Source of the DNA: Nocardia camponoti
Lineage (GTDB): Bacteria > Actinomycetota > Actinomycetes > Mycobacteriales > Mycobacteriaceae
DNA: 64,000 bases
Assembly (NCBI RefSeq): GCF_014646135.1
Contig: NZ_BMMW01000001.1
Span: forward strand, 389,570 to 453,569
Direction: 5' to 3'
Position numbers and translations under genes: made by a program. Under the pieces are notes generated by a model. That model searched no databases and was not told the origin of the DNA. It saw only the letters and a program-made list of their open reading frames with translations. Of this stretch, positions 33,683 through 42,587 are shown in pieces. Within the stretch, counting starts at the first letter, position 1. Every line of letters begins with the position of its first letter.

Positions 33683-33838
33683 CACCGAACCTGGCTCGCC
33701 CGCACCACCGACAAGATCGTGTTTGACCCCGACGGCTGGACCATCCGCTCCGCCGACGGCTCACGCACCGCCCACAGTGAACACACGATCGCGATCACCG
33801 AAGACGGACCGCTTGTCCTGACCGCCCGGCCGCACTAA
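33683..33838 (+). pseudogene. Fragment resembling the C-terminus of type I methionine aminopeptidase
   Basis: Directly after, and in the same frame as, the coiled-coil stop TAA, 51 codons read through to TAA at 33836-33838. They encode [18 protein letters not shown] followed by [19 protein letters not shown], which matches the last strands of bacterial methionine aminopeptidase (WTxxxxDGSxxAxxEHTxxVTEDG). The metal-ligand part of the enzyme is absent. GAACCTGG at the beginning could be a one-base-deleted GAACCCTGG (the EPW of the family). It is thus probably a truncated remnant. Read-through of the coiled-coil gene is the alternative. Confidence 0.6.
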
Positions 33839-33841
33839 CAC

Positions 33842-33871
33842 TTGACCTTGACGTAACGGCAGCTTTTACCG
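33842..33871 (+). promoter_or_regulatory. Candidate promoter of the MerR/TipA-like gene
   Basis: TTGACCTTGACG (33842-33853) then TTTTACCG about 18 bp later, a layout with long spacer typical of MerR-regulated promoters. It begins 4 bp after the preceding fragment and 73 bp before the ATG at 33915. Confidence 0.35.
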
Positions 33872-33914
33872 TCGAGTGCGGGCCGGAACGACCGGCCAAA
33901 CGAGGGAGAGGGCT

Positions 33915-34673
33915 ATGAGCAGCTGGGCGATCGCGGACGTGGCGAAGATGTCGGGGGTCACTGCCCGCACTTTGCGTCACTACGACGACATTGGGCTGCT
34001 CACGCCTGCGCGCGTCGGTGCCAACGGGTACCGGTATTACGAGCAAAGCCAATTGCTGCGGTTGCAGCAGATTCTGGTGTTACGCGAACTGGGGCTCGGG
34101 TTAGCCGAAATCGGGGACGTCATCGACTCCGAACCCGACACCATCGCCGCGCTGAAACGCCAGCACGAGCGGTTGCTCGAAGAACGCGACCGACTCGGGC
34201 TGGTCGCGAACACCGTCGCGCGGACCATCGCTGAACTGGAAGGAACGACCGTGGGAATCGACATCAATCGCCCCGAAAACCTCTTCGAAGGCTTCGACCA
34301 CACCCAATACGACGCCGAAGCACAAGAAAGGTGGCCCGAGGAATTCGCCGAGTCGCGCCGCCGCGCGGGCACCTTCACCCCCGAAGACGTGACCGCGCTG
34401 CAGCGTGAAATCACCGCGGCGATGGTGCGCATGGCCGAGTTCTACGCTGCGGGCACACCCGTCGAAAACGAGGCGGTTCAAGCCGAAATCGACGCCCACT
34501 ACCAGTGGCTTTCCCGATTCTGGACACCCAATCGGGAAGCGTACAAATGCGTTGGGCAAATGTATGTCGACGACGAACGGTTCAAACAGAACTACGAGCA
34601 GATCGCGACCGGCCTCGCCGAGTACCAGCGTGACGCGATGACCGTCTACGCCGACACCCGGCTCACTGATTAA
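33915..34673 (+). CDS. MerR family regulator with TipAS-like domain
   Basis: 252 residues from ATG 33915 (GAGGGAGAG upstream); the frame is open further upstream but that part looks spurious. The N-terminal winged helix reads SSWAIADVAKMSGVTARTLRHYDDIGLLTPARVGANGYRYY, followed by a coiled-coil linker (ALKRQHERLLEERDRLGLVANTVARTIAELEG) and a TipAS-type effector domain (about 125-245, with LFEGFDHTQYDAEAQERWP and a late MYVDDERFKQNYEQIATGLAEYQRDAM). TipAS domains bind thiopeptide or other ligands. It overlaps the convergent MutS-like gene by 4 bp. Confidence 0.9.
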   Translation: MSSWAIADVAKMSGVTARTLRHYDDIGLLTPARVGANGYRYYEQSQLLRLQQILVLRELGLGLAEIGDVIDSEPDTIAALKRQHERLLEERDRLGLVANTVARTIAELEGTTVGIDINRPENLFEGFDHTQYDAEAQERWPEEFAESRRRAGTFTPEDVTALQREITAAMVRMAEFYAAGTPVENEAVQAEIDAHYQWLSRFWTPNREAYKCVGQMYVDDERFKQNYEQIATGLAEYQRDAMTVYADTRLTD

Positions 34674-36157
34674 CGATCTTCGGGCCGACCCGGCGTCGGC
34701 CCGAAGATCTGTTCGTAAATGTCGATCGCATGGCTCGTCGATTCCGGCACCGCGGGCGTGAAAACGTAACTGCGGGTGCCGTCGGTTTCGGTGCGGGCAC
34801 CGAGAAACAGATCCGTGCCGACCCCGGTGCGATAACGTTTCGCGGCGAAACCATGCAGGTGCGTGACGAAAACAACGCGCACACCTGATTCGGTGAGGGC
34901 ATCAAGCAACGGACCCGCGATCTGCGCGGCGTCGTATTCGCCGGTGGTGGAAAAGGATTCGTTGCATAACAGCATGCCGTGGGGGCTGAGTTTGTCGACG
35001 ATCGCGCTCATTCGGGCGAGTTCATCGACAAACTGACCACGCGACAATCCGCGGTCCTCATCGACGGTGTAATGGGTCAGCAGTTGCGTGCGCACGTCGG
35101 CGGCAAACGAATCGGCGACCACGTACATCCCGGCCTGCATCATCAACTGCGCTGCCCCAATCCCACGCAACAACGTCGACTTGCCGCCGCTGTTTGCCCC
35201 CGTAACCACGATCAGGTGCCGCGCGTCGGCGTCGAGATCATTGCTGACTACCGGATTGGTCATCGTCAAACACAGCATCGGGTCGCGCAACTGCCGAGAT
35301 GCCAGCCGCGTCGAACCGATGGGGAGCGCGGTCGGCAGACAGAGCGGGTAACCGGTGGCGCGAAGCCGGTCGTGGAGGCTGACGCAACCGAGATAAAACG
35401 CGACCTCATCGCGCAACCGGGTGAAAAAGTCGTGAACGTGGGCGGCAGCATCGTTGAGTACGGCCGCCACCATCGACACCGCGTAATCACGCAGGCGGGC
35501 GAGCGGATCGTATTCCGGGTCCGGTTCGTCGGCCACGTGGAAGGCCCGCACGTCGCGGTCGCGGCGCGCGAACGGCGACTTCCGACGCGTCGGCGCATGC
35601 AACACCACATCGGCGATCCCGTTGTCGTCGCCCAAGCGCGCACTGAGCTGAATGCCCGCGTCGTAATTGAGGGCCCGCACCTGCGCTTCGGCCTCATCGA
35701 GGTAGTTCTCGGTCAGCGCGGTCGTCACGGTGTTCATCAAGTCGACGAAACCGGGGGAGCTGAATCGGTGCGCGTGGCGAACCACGAGCTTTCGCAGCGC
35801 ACGCACATGCGTGAGCAACTCGGTGAGCGCGTCCACGGCTAACAACAGTTTGCCGCTGGCCCGGTGCGCTGGACCTACCTTGCGGCGGCGCACGAGCGTG
35901 GCGGCCGTAGCGATGTCATACAGTTCGCGCACCACCGCGTGCTGCGTATGAGTTTCGGCGAGAACGGCATGCCGGTAGCTGATCACGTCAGGATCGGCCG
36001 ACGCGGTCAACAACGCCGACCGCAGCGCCGCCTGCATGACCGGATCATCAGAAGCGTTGTCGCACAACGTTGTTAGACCGAGGTCGTGCAGGGCGGTCGC
36101 GTCGGTGACGATCGGGGCAACCGCAACAGTGGCCGGGGCGAGAAGGTTTACGCGCAT
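34670..36157 (-). CDS. MutS-related ATPase (second of pair)
   Basis: A 495-residue protein with the MutS C-terminal ATPase: Walker A GANSGGKST near residue 320, Walker B LLCNESFSTT with the conserved Glu, and a THLHGFA His switch. The mismatch-recognition domain I of true MutS (Phe-x-Glu) is absent, and the N-terminal half matches only the core helical part. It overlaps its upstream partner by 10 bp. Such paired short MutS-like proteins in actinobacteria have no assigned role; mycobacteria lack canonical MutS/MutL and use NucS. DNA-junction or DNA-bending activity is a possibility only. Confidence 0.8.
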   Translation of the reverse strand: MRVNLLAPATVAVAPIVTDATALHDLGLTTLCDNASDDPVMQAALRSALLTASADPDVISYRHAVLAETHTQHAVVRELYDIATAATLVRRRKVGPAHRASGKLLLAVDALTELLTHVRALRKLVVRHAHRFSSPGFVDLMNTVTTALTENYLDEAEAQVRALNYDAGIQLSARLGDDNGIADVVLHAPTRRKSPFARRDRDVRAFHVADEPDPEYDPLARLRDYAVSMVAAVLNDAAAHVHDFFTRLRDEVAFYLGCVSLHDRLRATGYPLCLPTALPIGSTRLASRQLRDPMLCLTMTNPVVSNDLDADARHLIVVTGANSGGKSTLLRGIGAAQLMMQAGMYVVADSFAADVRTQLLTHYTVDEDRGLSRGQFVDELARMSAIVDKLSPHGMLLCNESFSTTGEYDAAQIAGPLLDALTESGVRVVFVTHLHGFAAKRYRTGVGTDLFLGARTETDGTRSYVFTPAVPESTSHAIDIYEQIFGPTPGRPEDR

Positions 36158-37674
36158 GAGTTCACCCGGTCAGCGACGCGTTCCCGCGTGAGCCCGAACC
36201 GGCGAGCGAGCATGACCGCCTGCGCGTCACCGTCAGCGGCACGGCGTTCCAATCGGAATGTGCGGCGCCCGGGGTCGTCGGGGTCGGTCGTGGCGACCAT
36301 GCTGACGGCAAACGAACCCATGTCGGCGAGCTCGTCGAAAAACGTGACCCACAACGCGACCGCCCCGACCTCGGCGATGCGCGCGAGAATGTCGCGACCG
36401 ATAGTGGCCGCGTCGGCGCTGCCCGTCGCGCTGAGCGTTTCGTTGAGGATCACGACACTTCTCCCAGTCGCGACGTCGAGGGTGTCGCGGACGCGCAGCA
36501 GTTCGGTGGCAAGCCGTCCGGTGGGATCGGTGATCGCTTCGGCTGCCGCGAAATGAGTGTCGATGCGGTCAGCCAGCGGCAACCGCGCGCTGCTCGCGGG
36601 CACGAGACCGCCGAGCGCGGTGAGGTAGAGCAGCTGACCGAACGCGCGCGCGAACGTGGTCTTGCCGCCCTGATTCGGTCCGGTGACGATGATCGCGAGT
36701 TCCCCAGTCGACAGTTGCCAGTCGTTGGCAACCACCTCGGTCGGCTGGGCGCGCCACTGGGTGGCTAGTGCGAGGTCGAACGCGTTGTCAGCGTGGATCG
36801 CGGTGGTGTCGTCAGCCAACTCGGGCACGCACAGTCGACTAGTCCCGACGCGGTCGGCGAACCGCAGATAGGTCAGATAAAACGCGAGCTCGCGATCAAA
36901 CGTCGCGACCGCCGCGTACCCGGGGAAAACGCGGTAGTCACGCCCGAATGCGGTAAGTCGACCAAACGCCAACGGCGACACCGCGGCCACCTCGTCAAGC
37001 AACTGCTCTTGCAAGTTCGCCGCCGGATCGAAACGCGGCTGCCCAGCAGGCGCGGGCGCGACGACCCCGAAGCGAGCGAACAGATTCGCGATCACCGCGC
37101 TGTGATCGAGCAGCTCGGCCGCTGGCATCACCTCGATCGTGCGGCCCGAAATGCGCAGCGTGTAGCGCACGTGGTCGAGCTCGGCCCGCACCTCGGCGAC
37201 GACACGTGCGAAATCGGTGAGCTCCTGTGTCGTGAGAAAGGCGAGAAGCCAAGTGCGCCAACGAGTTAGCGCGACAGAACGGATCGGCACCGCGTCGAGT
37301 TCGGCAGCCAATCCCGTGAGTGCGTCAAGGTAATGCGCCGCAGCGGTTAGCTCCCACCACCCCCGCTGATGCGGGTGCTCGCGACTGGCGCCTGTCGCGA
37401 GTTCGTCGCGCACCTGGCGCATATTCGCGGCGAAGCCGGTCAGTGCTGTTCGAATGTCCTCGACCGCGAGGTCAGCGAACACTTCGTGGCGGTACCGCAC
37501 CGTCGCGACGTCGGAGGTGGGGTGCGCGAAGATCGGCCGCAGATCGTATTCGTCGGCGCCCAAGATCGCGTTGATCACCTCGTCGATGTGCAAGTCGTGC
37601 AGCGCGGCGTCGTTGACCGCGAGCAGCGGCGGTGTGTTCGCGCTCGACGGCCACACAATGCTCACGTCTGACAT
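36148..37674 (-). CDS. MutS-related ATPase (first of pair)
   Basis: 508 residues from ATG 37674 (GGGGGAAGC upstream). Walker A is GPNQGGKTT near residue 330; Walker B is VVILNETLSATGS; DILARI and FFDELADMG correspond to later MutS ATPase motifs. The N-terminal half (HDLHIDEVINAILGADEYDL and long helices) has no mismatch-binding domain. Its sequence differs enough from the downstream partner that they probably form a heterodimer, as MutS-family ATPases act as composite dimers. It is divergent from the membrane-anchored protein gene. Role unknown. Confidence 0.8.
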   Translation of the reverse strand: MSDVSIVWPSSANTPPLLAVNDAALHDLHIDEVINAILGADEYDLRPIFAHPTSDVATVRYRHEVFADLAVEDIRTALTGFAANMRQVRDELATGASREHPHQRGWWELTAAAHYLDALTGLAAELDAVPIRSVALTRWRTWLLAFLTTQELTDFARVVAEVRAELDHVRYTLRISGRTIEVMPAAELLDHSAVIANLFARFGVVAPAPAGQPRFDPAANLQEQLLDEVAAVSPLAFGRLTAFGRDYRVFPGYAAVATFDRELAFYLTYLRFADRVGTSRLCVPELADDTTAIHADNAFDLALATQWRAQPTEVVANDWQLSTGELAIIVTGPNQGGKTTFARAFGQLLYLTALGGLVPASSARLPLADRIDTHFAAAEAITDPTGRLATELLRVRDTLDVATGRSVVILNETLSATGSADAATIGRDILARIAEVGAVALWVTFFDELADMGSFAVSMVATTDPDDPGRRTFRLERRAADGDAQAVMLARRFGLTRERVADRVNSCA

Positions 37675-37921
37675 GCTTCCCCCACTGCCCGGCAATATCC
37701 GACCCCGACCCTATCCGGCAAGCGGTGGCCGACGCAGGATTCGAACGAAATGCAAACGCGCACAGCGGTTTTCGATTTACTCACGAACAATCACCCAACA
37801 TCAGTTTGCGAGAAAACTAGCGGTGTACGAACTCTGTGTGTTCGACGGTTCACGGTGCGGGCAACTGTGCTGCACGCCGGTAGCGTGGCGCGAGGCCCCC
37901 GAGTGAACCAGGAGAATAGAC

Positions 37922-39331
37922 GTGTCGCGCGTGACCCCCGACGAAGCAACCGATGCCGTCGAGCGTGAAACGCTCGCGATGCGTCGAATGACCGAAAGCC
38001 TGGTCGAAGACCTCGCCGCCAGCGTCCCCGCCGAACAGGTCAGCTCCGCGATCGGCGCCGCGCACACCCGCTTCGAAGGCAAACCGATCCGCGAATTCGT
38101 GCCGATCCTGGTCGAACGCATCGTGCGGACCGAACTCGCCGACCCCGACCCCACCGTGCGGGTTGGTGCGACCCCGACCCCACGCGCGGTTCCTGGTGAA
38201 GTCGCGCCGGAAGTTTTGCCGTTCACCGCGTCGCCGCGTCGAGTCGGGCGTCGCGGCATCGTGCAACTGTCGCTCGGCGCCGCCGGAGTGGTCGCCGCCG
38301 CGACCGCCGGTGTCGCGTTGCTTCCTGACCGAGGCGAACACTCCGCCGCGCCCGCGCTGGTCGGCGTACACGGGGTGGTCGGGTCGGAAAAGGTCGCGTT
38401 CTTCCACGACGCGAACGTGGTGAAAATCCTGGCCGACAACGGGTTACGCGTCGACGTCGAACCAGCGGGGTCGCGCCAGATCGCGACGACCGTCGACCTG
38501 GCCGCTTACGACTTCGCGTTCCCGTCGAGCGGGCCCGCCGCTGAACGAGTCGCCCGCCAACGGAACGTCACAACGAAATACACGCCGTTCTCGTCGCCGA
38601 TCGCGATCGCGACGTACCAGCCCATCGCTGACCTGCTCACCAGCGCTGGCGTGATCAAACCCGGGCCCGTCGCGACGTTCGACATGGACCGCTACCTCGA
38701 CCTCGTCGCGCAAGGCGTGCAGTGGGACGCGCTGCCCGACAACACGACGTACCCGGTCGCCAAAAACATTCTGGTGTCGACCACCGACCCGCGCAGTTCC
38801 AATTCCGCGGCGATGTTCCTGTCGATCGCGGCGTATGTGGCTAACGAGCACACGATCGTGCGTGGCGCGAACGCCGAGGCACACGTGCTGCCCGCGCTGA
38901 CGAAACTGTTTCTCACACAAGGGTTTACCGACACCTCCAGCGAAGGCCCGTTCAGTCAGTACCTCACTGGCGGCATGGGGCCAACCCCGATGGTGTGCGT
39001 TTACGAAGCACAATTCGTGGAAGCGGCAGGACAGAACAAGATCAAACCGGGCATGGTGTTGACCTACCCGTCGCCGACAGTGCTGTCCAACCACACACTT
39101 GTGCCGTTCAACGCGGGCGGCGACAAGCTTGGTCGACTCCTCACCGACAACGCCGAACTCCGCCGCCTCGCCGTCGAACACGGGTTCCGCACCGGCGACA
39201 ACGCCCAGTTCGCCGCCCTCGCCGCCAAGCGCGACGTGACGGTGCCGACCGACCTCATCGACGTCGTCGACGCCCCCGCCTACGACACCCTGGAACACCT
39301 ACTCGACGGCGTCGCGAAGTCCTACAACTAG
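37922..39331 (+). CDS. Membrane-anchored binding-protein-like protein with cytosolic helical domain
   Basis: A 469-residue protein from GTG 37922 (CAGGAG upstream). Residues 1-72 form a helical bundle (RETLAMRRMTESLVEDLAASVPAEQVSSAIGAAHTRFEGKPI), like the actinobacterial three-helix dimerisation domain. A Pro/Ala linker then leads to one membrane helix (about 108-132) followed by an extracellular domain with VEPAGSRQIATTVDLAAYDFAFPSSGPAAERVARQ, typical of extracellular solute-binding/vWFA-associated proteins. No transporter genes are adjacent; the nuo operon ends 11 bp beyond, convergently. It may sense or tether rather than transport. Confidence 0.65.
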   Translation: MSRVTPDEATDAVERETLAMRRMTESLVEDLAASVPAEQVSSAIGAAHTRFEGKPIREFVPILVERIVRTELADPDPTVRVGATPTPRAVPGEVAPEVLPFTASPRRVGRRGIVQLSLGAAGVVAAATAGVALLPDRGEHSAAPALVGVHGVVGSEKVAFFHDANVVKILADNGLRVDVEPAGSRQIATTVDLAAYDFAFPSSGPAAERVARQRNVTTKYTPFSSPIAIATYQPIADLLTSAGVIKPGPVATFDMDRYLDLVAQGVQWDALPDNTTYPVAKNILVSTTDPRSSNSAAMFLSIAAYVANEHTIVRGANAEAHVLPALTKLFLTQGFTDTSSEGPFSQYLTGGMGPTPMVCVYEAQFVEAAGQNKIKPGMVLTYPSPTVLSNHTLVPFNAGGDKLGRLLTDNAELRRLAVEHGFRTGDNAQFAALAAKRDVTVPTDLIDVVDAPAYDTLEHLLDGVAKSYN

Positions 39332-39342
39332 CCAACCGCTCA

Positions 39343-40965
39343 CTATCGGAGCAACGTCGCTGCCGAATCGGCCAGGTCGAGCAAGGGTTGCGGGAAAATG
39401 CCAAGCAGGAGCGTCGCGCCCGCGCTGAACGCGATCACGAGCGTGGTCGCGAACGGCGCCGTGACGACCGGGGCGTCGGCGGGCGGGTCGGTGAAGAACA
39501 TCAGCACGATCACCCGCAGGTAGAAAAACGCGGCGACCGCGCTGCACACCACACCGACGATCACGATCGGGATGTACCCCGCACCGGCCGCTGCCGCGAA
39601 GACACCGAACTTGCTGATGAACCCGCTCGTCAATGGCAGACCGGCGAACGACAGCAGCAATAGCGCGAAAACCGAAGCGAGCCAAGGGGATCGGCGCCCC
39701 AATCCCGCCCACTGCGACAGCGCGGTGACCTCGTCGCCCGCCGAATCCCGCACGAGCGTGAGCACCGCGAACGCCCCAACCGTGCTCAACCCGTATGCGG
39801 CGGAATAGAACAGGACAGCGGCGATGCCAGCTGCGTCGTCGGCGACGAGACCAACGAGCAAGAAGCCCGCGTGCGCGACCGACGAATACGCGAGCAGGCG
39901 TTTCACGTCGGTTTGGGTGATCGCCATGACCGCGCCGACCGCCATCGTCGCGATCGCGATCGCCGCGAGGACGGGTCGCCAATCCGACCGCAACGCGTCG
40001 AGCCCGACGAACAGCACCCGCATGGTCGCGCCGACCGCCGCGATCTTCGTTGCCGCCGCCATAAACGCGGTGATCGGCGTCGGCGCACCCTGATACACAT
40101 CGGGCACCCACGCCTGGAACGGCACGGCACCGATCTTGAACAGCAAACCAACCGCCAACATCGCCATGCCAAGCACCGCGAGCGTCGCATCGTCGGGTTC
40201 GCGCTGCAACGCCGCGGCGATACCGGGCAGGCTCACCGTTCCGGTGTGCCCGTACAGCAGTGCGACGCCGTACAGGAAGAACGCGGACGCGAACGCGCCG
40301 AGCAGGAAATACTTCAGCGCCGCTTCCTGCGACAACAACCGCTTGCGGCGTGCGAGCCCACACAGCAAGTACAGCGGAAGTGACAGCACTTCCAACGCGA
40401 TGAACATCGTGAGCAGGTCATTCGCCGCCGGGAACAACAGCAGTCCACCGAGCGCGAGCAGGGTGAGTGGGAAAACCTCAGTGGTCACCAACCCCGCGCG
40501 CACGGCCGTCAACTCTTGCGCGCTGCCCGGTACCGACGACGCCTGCGGAGTGAACGCGTCGGCACCGTCACGGTCGAGGACAGCGACCGCACGCCACGTG
40601 CCGGGCCCGCTGCGTACCGGTCGACGTGGCACCGCGCCGCGCTCGGCGATGAGCAACAGCCCGAGCAGGGCGATCACCAGGATCGTGCCTTGCAAAAACA
40701 GGGAGACGCCGTCGATCGCGACCGCCCCCATCATCGCGGTGGCTTGGGTGTGCGAAAGCAACCCGACCGCGACGAGCGCGCCGACAATCGCGACGACCCC
40801 GATCCCGATATGAATGCGGAACCGAAAGGACTGTGGGACAAAGGCTTCCACCAGAACACCCAGTACCGCCGCCCCGAACACGATCAACATCGGGGCGAGG
40901 AGGTGGTATTCGATGCTCGGGGCGGGCAGGGGTGCGGCGAGCAAGGTCACGGCGTCCGTCCTCAT
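39343..40965 (-). CDS. nuoN: NADH-quinone oxidoreductase subunit N
   Basis: 540 residues, 14 or so membrane helices, one of the antiporter-like proton-pumping subunits of complex I. Its proton-channel Lys/Glu motifs can be seen in ALKYFLLGAFASAFFLYG, AVPFQAWVPDVYQGAPTPITAF and LLAYSSVAHAGF. The N-terminal loop (about 110-165) is longer than in E. coli. Its ATG overlaps the nuoM stop (ATGA). It is the last gene of the operon; only 11 bp separate it from the convergent gene. Confidence 0.96.
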   Translation of the reverse strand: MRTDAVTLLAAPLPAPSIEYHLLAPMLIVFGAAVLGVLVEAFVPQSFRFRIHIGIGVVAIVGALVAVGLLSHTQATAMMGAVAIDGVSLFLQGTILVIALLGLLLIAERGAVPRRPVRSGPGTWRAVAVLDRDGADAFTPQASSVPGSAQELTAVRAGLVTTEVFPLTLLALGGLLLFPAANDLLTMFIALEVLSLPLYLLCGLARRKRLLSQEAALKYFLLGAFASAFFLYGVALLYGHTGTVSLPGIAAALQREPDDATLAVLGMAMLAVGLLFKIGAVPFQAWVPDVYQGAPTPITAFMAAATKIAAVGATMRVLFVGLDALRSDWRPVLAAIAIATMAVGAVMAITQTDVKRLLAYSSVAHAGFLLVGLVADDAAGIAAVLFYSAAYGLSTVGAFAVLTLVRDSAGDEVTALSQWAGLGRRSPWLASVFALLLLSFAGLPLTSGFISKFGVFAAAAGAGYIPIVIVGVVCSAVAAFFYLRVIVLMFFTDPPADAPVVTAPFATTLVIAFSAGATLLLGIFPQPLLDLADSAATLLR

Positions 40966-42587
40966 TTGTGGCTACCTGTCGGTGCGAGAGTGACCGCGCC
41001 CGCTTCAGGCGTCGGGACCGTTGGCTTCGGGTCGTGTTTACCGATGGTCGACAGGGTGTTGCCCACGGCGGGGTCGACGAGGTCCAGGATGGGTTTCGGG
41101 TAAAAACCGAGCACAAGGAGCGCGACCAGCAGCGGCACGACAACGGCGAGCTCGCGCGGTCGCAGGTCGCGCATTCCCTCGTTGCCTTCCTTCACCGGGC
41201 CGGTCATCATCCGCTGGTAGGTCCACAGGATGTAAATCGCGGCGAGGACCAGCGCGAACGCGGCGAACACCGTCGCGACCGCGTACTTGTCGAAGGAGCC
41301 GATGAGCACAAGGAATTCACTGATGAACGGGGCGAGCCCGGGGAGCGAAAGCGTGGCGAGGCCGGCGATGAAGAACGTGCCCGCCAGCACCGGTGCGACC
41401 TTCTGTACGCCGCCAAACGCGGCGATCATCCGGGTGCCGCGCCTGCTGACGAGGAAGCCAGCGATGAGGAACAACGCGGCCGTCGAAAGCCCGTGGTTGA
41501 CCATGTAAAGCGTTGCGCCAGACTGGGATTGGCTTGTCATCGCGAAGATACCGAGGATGATGAACCCGAAGTGCGAGATCGACGTGTAAGCGATGAGTCG
41601 CATCACGTCGGTTTGGCCGATCGCCAGCAATGCGCCGTAGATGATGCCGATCACGGCGAGCGTGATGATCAACGACGCGAAAGTGCTTGAGGCAACAGGG
41701 AAAATCAGCAGGCAGTAGCGCAGCATGCCGAACGTGCCGACCTTGTCGACGACGGCCATCATCAGCACCGCGCTCGCCGGTGTCGCCGAGACTGCGGCGT
41801 CGGGCAACCACGTATGCAGCGGCCACAGCGGCGCTTTGACCGCGAACGCGAACATGAACCCGAGGAACAACGCGTTGAGCAGGACCGCGCTGCCGCCGAG
41901 CGTGCCGTCGTTCGCGGCGGTCACGATAGTGCGAAGGTCGAACGTGCCCGCCGACGTAGTGCCCAGGTGTGCTTTAGCGGTGAGGACATACAGCCCGATC
42001 ACAGCGGCCAACATGATCAGGCCACCAAAGAGGTTGTACAGCAAGAACTTCACCGCGGCGCGGGACCGTTGCGCGCGGACCGCCGCGTCGTCGGTGCGCG
42101 GGCCGAAACCGCCGATGAGGAAGTACATCGGGATCAGCATCGCTTCGAAGAACACGTAGAACAGCAGAATGTCGAGCGCGACGAACGAGATCAGCACCAT
42201 TGACTCGACGAGCAGCATCAGCGCCAGATAAATCTGCGTTGTTCGACGGCCGTCGCCCGCAGCCTGGTCGTCACGCCACCCGGCGAGGATCAACACCGGC
42301 ATCAACGCCGTCGTGAGCAGTACGAGCGCAGCGGCGATCCCGTCGAGACCCAGCGTGTACCCAACGCCGAATGCCGGGATCCACTCGTGTGATTCAACGA
42401 ATTGGTAGTGGTCGCCGCCGGGGACGAACCGAATCGCGAGCACCACCGCGAGGACGAGGACGCCGACCGACACAGCGAACGCGAGCACCCGCGCGATCGT
42501 GCGACGACCCGGGGGCACCGCGAGTACCGCGACCGCGCCAACAGCGGGAGCAAGCCACAACGTGGTCAACCAAGGGAACGAGTTCAC
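40962..42587 (-). CDS. nuoM: NADH-quinone oxidoreductase subunit M
   Basis: 541 residues, multi-helix proton-pumping membrane subunit of complex I. The conserved segments [20 protein letters not shown] (pump Glu), [27 protein letters not shown] and [13 protein letters not shown] are present. It starts at GTG 42587 overlapping the nuoL stop and overlaps nuoN by 4 bp. Confidence 0.97.
   Translation of the reverse strand: MNSFPWLTTLWLAPAVGAVAVLAVPPGRRTIARVLAFAVSVGVLVLAVVLAIRFVPGGDHYQFVESHEWIPAFGVGYTLGLDGIAAALVLLTTALMPVLILAGWRDDQAAGDGRRTTQIYLALMLLVESMVLISFVALDILLFYVFFEAMLIPMYFLIGGFGPRTDDAAVRAQRSRAAVKFLLYNLFGGLIMLAAVIGLYVLTAKAHLGTTSAGTFDLRTIVTAANDGTLGGSAVLLNALFLGFMFAFAVKAPLWPLHTWLPDAAVSATPASAVLMMAVVDKVGTFGMLRYCLLIFPVASSTFASLIITLAVIGIIYGALLAIGQTDVMRLIAYTSISHFGFIILGIFAMTSQSQSGATLYMVNHGLSTAALFLIAGFLVSRRGTRMIAAFGGVQKVAPVLAGTFFIAGLATLSLPGLAPFISEFLVLIGSFDKYAVATVFAAFALVLAAIYILWTYQRMMTGPVKEGNEGMRDLRPRELAVVVPLLVALLVLGFYPKPILDLVDPAVGNTLSTIGKHDPKPTVPTPEAGAVTLAPTGSHK

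Noticed and set aside
37724..37746. tRNA-like 3' end on the minus strand (GTTCGAATCCTGCGTCGGCC)
   Set aside because: It resembles a T-loop plus acceptor, but the bases before TTCGAAT do not pair with those after it and no D-arm or anticodon arm exists upstream. Possibly chance or an old attachment scar, not a tRNA gene.
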